A DNA stretch of 19,995 nucleotides from assembly GCA_000434735.1 (NCBI GenBank), contig FR881245.1, positions 1 to 19,995 on the forward strand. The letters run 5' to 3'. Shown piece after piece: positions 1 to 6,203 of the stretch. Origin of the DNA: Bacteroides sp. CAG:530 (lineage in GTDB: Bacteria > Bacteroidota > Bacteroidia > Bacteroidales > Bacteroidaceae). The first letter of the stretch is position 1. Each line of letters starts with the position of its first letter. The position numbers and the translations under genes were made by a program. The notes below the pieces were generated by a model. It worked only from the letters and a program-made list of their open reading frames with translations, was not told where the DNA came from and did no database searches.

Positions 1-93
1 CCTAATAGCGGGAATTACATAGCCAAAGGCAATGGTGCCCATCATGAGGTATATTGAAGACCAGAAGAAAGTGTGAGACGGACGACGATTCAT
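1..93 (-). CDS. Possible small membrane protein, 5' end only (runs off left edge)
   Basis: Reading leftward from an ATG at 93-91 there is an open frame to the edge of the window, giving 31 residues. It begins with the basic stretch MNRRPSHT, followed by a hydrophobic stretch of about 18 residues (FFWSSIYLMMGTIAFGYV). That is the usual layout of an N-in signal anchor or a first membrane helix. No strong ribosome binding site is visible, and no clear -7 box lies upstream because that DNA is the remnant of a NERD gene on the other strand. The family is not recognised. It could be chance, since the frame is short, but the hydrophobic profile and the absence of a good plus-strand alternative favour a real gene start. 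Confidence 0.35.
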   Translation of the reverse strand, partial: MNRRPSHTFFWSSIYLMMGTIAFGYVIPAIR

Positions 94-517
94 CCCATAC
101 CTAAAGGAATGGACTTTCTCGCAAGAGTGTCTAACAAGCTCATGAAATTGCCTAATGAATATGTTTTGTTTAATGACTTACTATTTGAAAATAATGGGAT
201 TTCAACGCAAATTAATCATATTGTAGTGTCGCCTTATGGTGTGTTTGTAATTGAAACAAAGGGATATAGAGGTTGGTAATAGCGAAACAATAAATTGGAT
301 AATACGGACAATAAATAATAATCGTATAATTGCTGATAAGGCGAAGTTAAAGCGGCATATACAAAATACAAAGTATAGACAATACAGTAGTTTAAACAAT
401 ATCAAGCAAGGTGTTTGTCCTAGATGCGGAGGACGACTTGTTTTGAGAAAAGGTAAGTATGGATCATTCTATGGTTGTTCTAATTATCCAAAGTGTAAGT
501 TTTCTTTAAATTCATAG
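73..517 (+). pseudogene. Broken NERD-domain / topoisomerase-type zinc-ribbon protein
   Basis: Two pieces of one known architecture lie in different frames. The first, ending in a stop at 277-279, carries the start of a NERD (nuclease-related) domain: FNDLLFENNG, STQINHIVVSPYGVF, IETKGYRGW. The second resumes in the +2 frame at about 281 with NSETINWIIRTI. It ends in a topoisomerase-like zinc ribbon (CPRCGG, then YGCSNYPKC) and a stop at 515-517. Intact family members have a further NERD core of very roughly 80-90 residues between these blocks, so an internal deletion with a frame change has removed it. The first piece also lacks the usual N-terminal membrane segment and the GE-containing start of the NERD fold; GTG 73 and ATG 110 are only nominal starts. 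The gene is almost certainly non-functional as a NERD protein, though the zinc-ribbon fragment could still be translated. Confidence 0.75.
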
Positions 518-575
518 AGTGCAAATCTTCGTTTGACGCTATTCGCAAGTTTGACGAGAACTGCAAAGAATATTT

Positions 576-695
576 ATGAGCATTTCAGCCAAGCAGTTGG
601 AATCTTTTAATCTTACACGTATGGCTGCGCATATTGGTGAGGAGGTTTCCTTTTCTGATTTACTGTTCATGCTGGTAAGTATTGGAGCCATGTAA
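576..695 (+). other. Possible coding remnant: 39-codon frame overlapping the end of an upstream frame
   Basis: The 253 bases between the NERD remnant and the Vsr gene hold no full gene. One frame reads FDAIRKFDENCKEYL and stops at TGA 577-579. A second frame begins at ATG 576, overlapping it as ATGA, and reads 39 residues including FNLTRMAAHIGEEVSF before TAA 693-695. The overlap and the protein-like composition suggest the leftover ends of two coupled genes, but no family is recognised and chance is possible. Confidence 0.2.
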
Positions 696-740
696 CTGGA
701 GAACCACATCATGCCATCGTTTTGTGAAAAATAAAATTCC

Positions 741-748
741 TACCTTTG
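741..748 (+). promoter_or_regulatory. Bacteroides -7 box for the vsr gene
   Basis: TACCTTTG fits the Bacteroidales -7 consensus TAnnTTTG and lies 22 bases before the ATG at 771. A TTTG at 721-724 is a possible -33 element, though its 16-base spacing is a little short. Confidence 0.5.
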
Positions 749-770
749 CAGTAACTACAACTAATGGGTT

Positions 771-1334
771 ATGGACAAGATGACAAAAGAGCAGCGGCAT
801 CGATGTATGGCGGCAATACATAGCAAAGACACCAAACCGGAAATGTTGGTGAGGAAGTACCTCTTTGCACGTGGTTTCCGCTATAGGCTGAATCATCCTC
901 GCTTGCCGGGTCGTCCGGATATTGTGCTTCGCAGGTATCGCACGGTGATATTCGTGAACGGGTGTTTCTGGCATGGACACGATGGGTGTAAGGCTTATGT
1001 CGTACCTAAATCGAACGTGGAGTTTTGGAAGGCGAAGATAGAACGCAACAGGCAGAGGGATAAGGAGCAGCAGAGGCGACTTGCGGAGATGGGGTGGCAC
1101 TGCATAACGGTGTGGGAGTGCCAGCTAAAGCCGAAGGTGCGACAGCGGACGCTGGAATCGTTGGCTTTTACGTTGAATGAGATTTTTCTGAACGACCGTA
1201 AGGTGAGGACTTACCGGATGCCCGAAACCGCTTGTGCCGAAGCTGCGGAGCCTGATGACGCTATAGGTTATGGGGTGGATAAAAAACAGTTGCCTCTTGA
1301 TCCGGGTGGACCAAAAGGCAAACTGGAGTATTAG
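771..1334 (+). CDS. vsr: Vsr-type very short patch repair endonuclease
   Basis: Vsr enzymes nick DNA 5' of the T in T:G mismatches left by deamination of 5-methylcytosine, protecting genomes that carry a C5 cytosine methyltransferase. The 187-residue product shows the family hallmarks: SKDTKPEM near the N-terminus, GRPDIV with D50 (equivalent to catalytic D51 of the E. coli enzyme), and VNGCFWHGHDGC with F66/W67, H68 and zinc ligands C65, H70 and C73. VWEC supplies the last zinc ligand, C117. Position 63 is Asn where E. coli has His64; I believe this occurs in many homologues. The product is about 30 residues longer than E. coli Vsr, with a C-terminal tail (about 150-187) of no recognised fold. 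ATG 771 follows a -7 box; ATG 780 is an alternative start. No cytosine methyltransferase gene is adjacent, and the left flank is gene debris, so this is probably an orphan left in a remodelled restriction-modification site. Confidence 0.93.
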   Translation: MDKMTKEQRHRCMAAIHSKDTKPEMLVRKYLFARGFRYRLNHPRLPGRPDIVLRRYRTVIFVNGCFWHGHDGCKAYVVPKSNVEFWKAKIERNRQRDKEQQRRLAEMGWHCITVWECQLKPKVRQRTLESLAFTLNEIFLNDRKVRTYRMPETACAEAAEPDDAIGYGVDKKQLPLDPGGPKGKLEY

Positions 1335-1389
1335 AGTATTTATAGACTGTCCCTTCACAGGGATGATTGAGTTCGGTATTTCTTCATGT

Positions 1390-2172
1390 TTATTTTGTGA
1401 TGTTCAGCAGTCGTAAGTTGTTGAGCACCATATTCTGAGCTGTCTGCTGAATGTATTCGGCCTGCTCTGCCTGTAAGCCCTTGGTGTAAGCCGTTTGGTA
1501 GGGCTTCTGATGTATGGCGCTGAAGATTACGTTGGCTGCCAAATAGGTACCTAATGGCGAAGGGTGAGTGCTGTCTTGAGCATAGAGAACATAGTCGGGG
1601 CGTTCTCTGCGTACCTGCTGCCATGCCATTCCCACGGGAGCGCACCAAGCACCGTTGGCGTAGGTCATTTCAAGGTAGCTGGTTTTCAGTCGCTCCTGCA
1701 TCCCGGTGTACGAGTCGATTAGCGGATAGTTGGGCACCGGAGTCTGGCATCCGTATTTATGTCCCCATGTCATATAGAACACCACGTGCGCCTTAGGACT
1801 GTACGCATGCACCAGGCTATCCAGTGTATGAGCGTACAGATAAGTATCTTCTGCTACCATGTGCGTAGGTTTAGCCGGAGCTTCGCTTTGCTCTTGCAGG
1901 ATTACATAATCCCAGTTGCCTTCCTTAATCTTGGCTATGGTTTCTTTATCCTTCAGGTGTCTCTCGAAAGAGAAGCCTCCCTTCAGACTTGCCCTGTACG
2001 ACAATTTCAGCCTCTGGCTTTCGGCTATTTTCTGTACATCATCTGGCAGGTTATTGAAATAGGTGTAGCTATTGCCAATGAATAACACCCGTATAGAATC
2101 GTTGGCGTTTTTTGCCGATGCGGTGCTGATGCATGCGCATAGAAATAATAGTGCTGTAAATAGTTTCTTCAT
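1390..2172 (-). CDS. Exported SGNH/GDSL-like hydrolase (DUF4886 family)
   Basis: The product has 260 residues. It starts with a signal peptide (MKKLFTALLFLCACISTASA) and so is probably periplasmic or exported. SGNH block I is VLFIGNSYT with candidate nucleophile S35. The block V Asp-x-x-His pair is in DSTHPSPLGTYLAANV (D200, H203). GNWDYVILQEQS around residues 85-100 matches the DUF4886 pattern. Such proteins in Bacteroidetes are thought to be esterases or deacetylases acting on glycans; the substrate cannot be read from the sequence. The ATG at 2172 was chosen over an upstream TTG because the signal peptide begins there and a -7 box (2220-2227) lies before it. It has its own promoter plus an upstream element nearly identical to one in front of susC, so it is probably a co-regulated member of the same glycan-use locus. 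It is convergent with vsr, with no strong terminator between them. Confidence 0.85.
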   Translation of the reverse strand: MKKLFTALLFLCACISTASAKNANDSIRVLFIGNSYTYFNNLPDDVQKIAESQRLKLSYRASLKGGFSFERHLKDKETIAKIKEGNWDYVILQEQSEAPAKPTHMVAEDTYLYAHTLDSLVHAYSPKAHVVFYMTWGHKYGCQTPVPNYPLIDSYTGMQERLKTSYLEMTYANGAWCAPVGMAWQQVRRERPDYVLYAQDSTHPSPLGTYLAANVIFSAIHQKPYQTAYTKGLQAEQAEYIQQTAQNMVLNNLRLLNITK

Positions 2173-2219
2173 AATGGTAAAACGAAAAAGGTTCATGTAA
2201 TAAGGTTTTTTATCGGCTC

Positions 2220-2227
2220 CAAAGTTA
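2220..2227 (-). promoter_or_regulatory. -7 box of the SGNH hydrolase gene
   Basis: Reads TAACTTTG on the minus strand, 47 bases upstream of the ATG at 2172. The 20 bases starting here match the susC promoter region (9525-9544) at 16 positions, which supports a real promoter. No good -33 element is seen, consistent with dependence on an activator. Confidence 0.6.
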
Positions 2228-2279
2228 GAAGATTTCGGCAAAACATGAATTGTTATCCTTGCCTAATGTGAGTAAAGGA

Positions 2280-2329
2280 TGTGTTTTTTCATGCCAGATA
2301 TGTTTAATCGCTATAGAATTTGTTGAATA
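2280..2329 (-). promoter_or_regulatory. Shared upstream activator site, copy 1 (SGNH hydrolase promoter)
   Basis: This 50-base block aligns without gaps to 9585-9634 upstream of susC, 38 of 50 positions identical by hand count, and lies at exactly the same distance from the -7 box. Read on the plus strand it holds two imperfect direct repeats, ATATGTTTAAT (2298-2308) and ATTTGTTGAAT (2318-2328), 20 bases start to start, i.e. about two helical turns. Such spacing suits an AraC-type DNA-binding domain like that of hybrid two-component regulators of Bacteroides glycan loci. The identity of the regulator is inference. Confidence 0.6.
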
Positions 2330-2469
2330 GGGATGAGTGGGAGAGAGCTTTTTAATTCAAATAATAGAAGTTGTAAGGTGTGTATTGGTTAATCACAATC
2401 AAATCTGTCAAACATTTCTAGAAACAGTAGAAAATAAAGCATATAGCTTTGAATAATTAAGTGTATAAC

Positions 2470-2502
2470 TTTGCTGATTTTGAAAGATAACTCGTATATT
2501 TG
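2470..2502 (+). promoter_or_regulatory. Promoter of the RloA/RloB operon
   Basis: TATATTTG at 2495-2502 fits the -7 consensus and TTTG at 2470-2473 lies 21 bases before it as a -33 element. The ATG at 2534 follows 31 bases after the -7 box. A second TAACTTTG at 2466-2473 could be an alternative -7 box. Confidence 0.6.
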
Positions 2503-2533
2503 TAATATTATTACGGATTTTAATGTTATCTTT

Positions 2534-3754
2534 ATGATTGTACAGTTTTCAGTTGGCAATTATTTATCGTTTAAAGAGCTGTCTACCCTCTCTTTGGTAG
2601 CTACTAATTTGAAGGAGGCAGCTATATTGGACATCGACTCTATGACGGAAATGGGTGACGCTATCCCTGCAGTACTTCATGGAGCTGCCGTTTATGGTGC
2701 TAATGCATCGGGTAAATCAAACTTTGCTAAAGCGTTTTCAACTTTCAAATGGCTTGTAGTAAATTCTATGAAAGAGCTTCAGGCTGGCGAAATGCTGAAT
2801 GTGGAGAGCTTTATGCTCAATGCTACGACTGCCCACGAGCCGTCGGTGTTTGAGATAGTGTTTTGTAATACCACCCACATTTTTCGATATGGCTTTGAGG
2901 TTGATAATAAGAAGGTGTATAAGGAGTGGCTATATCGTAGAAACAACAAGAAACGTGCAAAAGAAGTGGAGTTGTTGTATCGTGAGGAAGATACGTATAA
3001 TGTTCATCCGTCGTGTATGATAGCGAAGAATCTTATCGCCAACAAGATGGTGCGCTCTAATGCTCTGCTTGTTTCTGTTGCTGCACAATTCAATGATGAG
3101 ACGGCTGTAAGCATTGTGAATTGGTTGAACGATACGTCAATCATCACCACTCATGACGATGACGTGATGTGGAAACGAGCGGCTATCAAGTTGGATGACC
3201 CGAAGATTCGTAAGCGTATAGTCGATTTCTCACGCTTTGCCGATTTGGGTATAGAGGATATATATAAGGTTAATGATGAGGTGGTTAGTAGTCATGTGCA
3301 GTATGATGACGAAGGTAAAGAAACCCAGGCTGTTTCATTCCCGTTCGAGAGTAATGAGTCTGAAGGAACCATCAAATACTTTCAGTTGGCCTATCCCATT
3401 ATTGATGCGTTGGATAATGGCAAGCGCTTGGTGATAGACGAGATTGACAGCAAGATGCATCCTAAGTTGACGAGTAAAATAATTGAGCTATTCAATTCTA
3501 AGGCTACTAATCCCAATCGCGCTCAGTTGATATTTACCATTCACGATACAAATATATTAAGTGCCAAGATCTTACGCAGAGATCAGGTTTGGTTTACGCA
3601 AAAAGATGCTTATGGTGCTACTAAGTTGTATTCTCTTGCCGACTATAAGGTTAGAAACAATGCGTCTTTTGAGAAAGAATACCTTGAGGGCAAGTATGGA
3701 GGAACGCCCATTATCGGTGATTTTTCAAAGTTGTTCGTTAATGAGGAGGATTGA
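2534..3754 (+). CDS. rloA: RloA-like AAA ATPase (AbiL-type defence, ATPase subunit)
   Basis: The 406-residue product is an SMC/OLD-like ATPase of the AAA_15/AAA_21 group. It has an N-terminal strand pattern (IVQFSVGNYLSFKE), Walker A GANASGKSN at about 55-63, Walker B RLVIDEIDSKMHP with D302-E303, and the H-loop region IFTIHDTNIL. An upstream TTG frame exists, but ATG 2534 is preferred because the family consistently begins with this strand pattern and a promoter lies just before it. The stop is two bases from the start of the RloB gene, with GGAGGA (3745-3750) placed for that start, so the two are translationally coupled. An ATPase followed by a TOPRIM RloB protein is the arrangement of RloA/RloB, first noted as genes linked to type I restriction loci, and of AbiL abortive infection. 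Phage defence is therefore the likely role; the trigger is unknown. Confidence 0.85.
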   Translation: MIVQFSVGNYLSFKELSTLSLVATNLKEAAILDIDSMTEMGDAIPAVLHGAAVYGANASGKSNFAKAFSTFKWLVVNSMKELQAGEMLNVESFMLNATTAHEPSVFEIVFCNTTHIFRYGFEVDNKKVYKEWLYRRNNKKRAKEVELLYREEDTYNVHPSCMIAKNLIANKMVRSNALLVSVAAQFNDETAVSIVNWLNDTSIITTHDDDVMWKRAAIKLDDPKIRKRIVDFSRFADLGIEDIYKVNDEVVSSHVQYDDEGKETQAVSFPFESNESEGTIKYFQLAYPIIDALDNGKRLVIDEIDSKMHPKLTSKIIELFNSKATNPNRAQLIFTIHDTNILSAKILRRDQVWFTQKDAYGATKLYSLADYKVRNNASFEKEYLEGKYGGTPIIGDFSKLFVNEED

Positions 3755-3756
3755 TT

Positions 3757-4377
3757 ATGGCAAGGTATAATCCAAGACAGGAACGAAGCTTGAAACGCCG
3801 TTCTAGTTATAGAGACATTAAGCAGTCGTTCTTGATTATCTGCGAAGGCGAGAATACGGAACCTGATTATTTCAATGCTTTTAGATTGACTTCTGCTTCA
3901 GTAAAAGCTGTGGGCAAAGGAATGAATACCATAAAATTAGTTCAAGAAGCTATAATTATCAGAAATGAAGAGCGTAGAAAGGGGCATGCATTCGATCAAT
4001 ATTGGGTGGTGTTTGACAAGGATGATTTCTCGGACCATAATTTTAATGAAGCCATACGCATGGCAGAATCTAATGGGTTTAATGTAGCATATAGCAATCA
4101 AGCATTTGAGTATTGGTTCTTGCTGCATTTCAATATGTATCGTGGCTATATCCACCGAAACGATTACGAGCAAATGCTTAGTCAACAGATGAAAGTAAAG
4201 TATTGCAAGAAAGATAATTTCACAACAAAAATCTATGGAATGCTGTTACCATATCAGTCTGATGCCATATTAAGAGCCAGAAAGATTCTGGCTGAGTTCG
4301 GAAATACATCGCCATCGCTTGCAGTATCTTCAACAACAGTGTTCAAACTTGTTGAAGAGTTGAATCGGTTTATATAA
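3757..4377 (+). CDS. rloB: RloB-family TOPRIM-like protein (AbiL-type defence, putative nuclease subunit)
   Basis: The 206-residue product matches the RloB family. It has a basic N-terminus (RYNPRQERSLKRR), then FLIICEGENTEPDYF with the acidic residue of a TOPRIM fold, YWVVFDKDDF with the DxD pair, and SNQAFEYWFLLHF, a strongly conserved RloB block. TOPRIM folds in the related OLD and GajA proteins cut DNA. In the RloA/RloB arrangement the ATPase and the TOPRIM part are separate polypeptides, so RloB is inferred to be the effector controlled by the upstream ATPase. ATG 3757 is preceded by GGAGGA with 7 bases between GGAGG and the start, unusually Shine-Dalgarno-like for this group of bacteria. 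A strong bidirectional terminator follows. The cassette lies between two minus-strand genes of a glycan locus. Confidence 0.88.
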   Translation: MARYNPRQERSLKRRSSYRDIKQSFLIICEGENTEPDYFNAFRLTSASVKAVGKGMNTIKLVQEAIIIRNEERRKGHAFDQYWVVFDKDDFSDHNFNEAIRMAESNGFNVAYSNQAFEYWFLLHFNMYRGYIHRNDYEQMLSQQMKVKYCKKDNFTTKIYGMLLPYQSDAILRARKILAEFGNTSPSLAVSSTTVFKLVEELNRFI

Positions 4378-4433
4378 GCTATTTGTAAATGACAAGATTA
4401 GAAAGCAACTATAGAGTTGTTGGTATAAAAACG

Positions 4434-4483
4434 ATAGGGTGACAAAACAGCGTGTTTTAAGATTGCTGTTTATGTCACCCTAT
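4434..4483. terminator. Bidirectional hairpin between rloB and susD
   Basis: An 18-bp stem begins ATAGGGTGACA and continues AAACAGC (4434-4451). Its partner is 4465-4483, with one extra base in the right arm and a 13-base loop. It sits between convergent genes and could stop transcription from both sides, though U-tracts are weak. Confidence 0.75.
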
Positions 4484-4525
4484 ACGGTAAGTTATTAGTG
4501 ATTGAATTTTAGTCTGGCAATCGGA

Positions 4526-6178
4526 TTAATAGTTAGGATTCTGAACCAAAGTGCCACGTGTTTCACGTATTTCGTAAGTTGGGATAGGGTAGAGCTCATG
4601 CTTACCTGCCTCGAAATACTTTCCGGCTGCCCAAACGTATTTCTTCAGTGTGCCATCGGCAACGGCTGCGGTGAACTTATCGTTGAACTCTTTGATGGTT
4701 GATGCCAGTTTGTTCCAACGGATAAGGTCGAAACGGCGAAAGCCTTCGAAGCATAATTCTCTAGCTCGTTCTACGAACAGATACTTCTCTACGCTTTCTT
4801 TGCTAGGGAAATTGGCCATTGTAAAGTCGATGTCGGCATTTGCAGTTGTTGGATTATAACCATAAGCTCTTCTGCGTACTTGGTTCAGACACTCTAAACC
4901 AAGGTTGTCTAGCTGACCTTCGGCTTCGGTTACTGCTTCGGCATACATCAGCAACACGTCAGAGTAACGCAGTAAGATAAAGTTGATATCCATGTTTTCC
5001 AAATCTTTCGGAGGACCGGGAATCCAGTTTCTGCGCCATTTGCCTGGTGCCCAGTTGTAGCTTTCGTTACGATTGATTTCTATGAATTTGTCTTGTGCGT
5101 TAATCTTGAATGTAGCGATAGCTGTTTCTCGGCGGGCATCACCTTGTTCATACAAGTCGTATGCAAAGCAAGAGGTTTTGATGAACGAGTTACCAAGGCC
5201 GAATGAAGAGTTACGATTGATTTCTGGAGAGTTGTATGAACCAATTTTACTACTGTGGTCGCTTTCTCCCGATGGGTTGAAGAACTGAACCTCATACATT
5301 ACTTCGCTTGGATCCATGATGCCTTCGCATACGTTCTTAAATACTTTTTCGTAGCTATTGTTTAGCTTATGACGATGTGAATTAATCAACTCTGCACAAA
5401 CTTCTTTAGCTTTCTTATAGTAATCAAGATACTTTTCTGGGCGTTCCATCTTACCGTTTTGATGCAGTGAGTATCCGGCGCGATACAGATAGGCACGTGC
5501 CAGTAAGCCCATTGCTGCTCCTTTAGATGGGCGACCTTCGTATGAGCTGACTTCATTATACCAAGGCAGGTCTTTGACAGCTTCTTCCATATCGGTGATG
5601 ATTTGGTCGTACACTAATTCTTTGTCGGTACGTGTAACAGCAAAGTTTTCTGTCTTGTTTGATGCTGTAAGTTTCAAAGGAACATCGCCCCACATACGTA
5701 CTAGGTCGAAGTAGCAGATGGCACGCAGAAGTTTGGCTTCGGCTATCAAGCGGTTGAATGATTCTTTGGCTGCATCGTTTGGCAGTTCTACTCGGTCTTT
5801 ATTGGCCATGATACGGTTTACGCGGTCTATACCTGTGTAGTAATAGCCCCATGCTTGCTCTAGCCAACTGTGTGCCGGGTAGATGTTGTAGTGACCAAGG
5901 TCGCGTGCGGTATGTCCGATGCCCGAACCTTTAATGTGGCTAATGTCGGTATCGCAGTCGTTAACCAACATAAAGTGTCCGTATGTCATTTTCTGGCTTA
6001 GTACTTCGTATGCACCGTTAACCGCTTGCTCTAGTTGGGTTATGTTGGTATAAAAGTCTTGCTCGTCATAGAAGTCGTAGGTCTTTTCTGCAAGAAAGTC
6101 TTCGCATGATGTAAACAGGAATGCTGTACAGAGCAGTCCCATTGCCATGCCTATAAATCTATTATATAATGTTTCCAT
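4526..6178 (-). CDS. SusD/RagB-family glycan-binding outer-membrane lipoprotein
   Basis: The 550-residue product is a surface lipoprotein that caps a SusC transporter and binds glycan at the cell surface. A lipoprotein signal ends in the lipobox FTSC with lipidated C25, followed by acidic EDFLAEKTYD, a typical export signal region. The body shows SusD landmarks: an N-terminal helical part with YEVLSQ and RLIAEAKLLRAICYFDLVRMWGD (TPR-like region), GLLARAYLYRAG, and the C-terminal block with ILLRYSDVLLMYAEA, LNQVRRRAYG, ERARELCFEGFRRFDLIRW and HELYPIPTYEI. Length is normal for the family. It is 25 bases downstream of susC on the same strand, so the two are co-transcribed from the susC promoter. 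The exact ligand is not readable; the neighbouring GH110 enzyme suggests an alpha-galactosylated host glycan. Confidence 0.95.
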   Translation of the reverse strand: METLYNRFIGMAMGLLCTAFLFTSCEDFLAEKTYDFYDEQDFYTNITQLEQAVNGAYEVLSQKMTYGHFMLVNDCDTDISHIKGSGIGHTARDLGHYNIYPAHSWLEQAWGYYYTGIDRVNRIMANKDRVELPNDAAKESFNRLIAEAKLLRAICYFDLVRMWGDVPLKLTASNKTENFAVTRTDKELVYDQIITDMEEAVKDLPWYNEVSSYEGRPSKGAAMGLLARAYLYRAGYSLHQNGKMERPEKYLDYYKKAKEVCAELINSHRHKLNNSYEKVFKNVCEGIMDPSEVMYEVQFFNPSGESDHSSKIGSYNSPEINRNSSFGLGNSFIKTSCFAYDLYEQGDARRETAIATFKINAQDKFIEINRNESYNWAPGKWRRNWIPGPPKDLENMDINFILLRYSDVLLMYAEAVTEAEGQLDNLGLECLNQVRRRAYGYNPTTANADIDFTMANFPSKESVEKYLFVERARELCFEGFRRFDLIRWNKLASTIKEFNDKFTAAVADGTLKKYVWAAGKYFEAGKHELYPIPTYEIRETRGTLVQNPNY

Positions 6179-6203
6179 AATCTAGTAGTATATGATTTAA
6201 TTA

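Noticed and set aside
660..1100. Minus-strand frame of 146 codons over vsr
   Set aside because: It is antisense to the clear Vsr coding sequence and contains no recognisable motif.
1335..1389. TCCC...GGGA pairing between vsr and the SGNH hydrolase gene as a terminator
   Set aside because: The stem is only four or five base pairs with no T-run; too weak to call.
2471..2533. TTG-started extension of the RloA-like ATPase
   Set aside because: It would overlap the predicted -7 boxes, and the family fold begins at the ATG at 2534.
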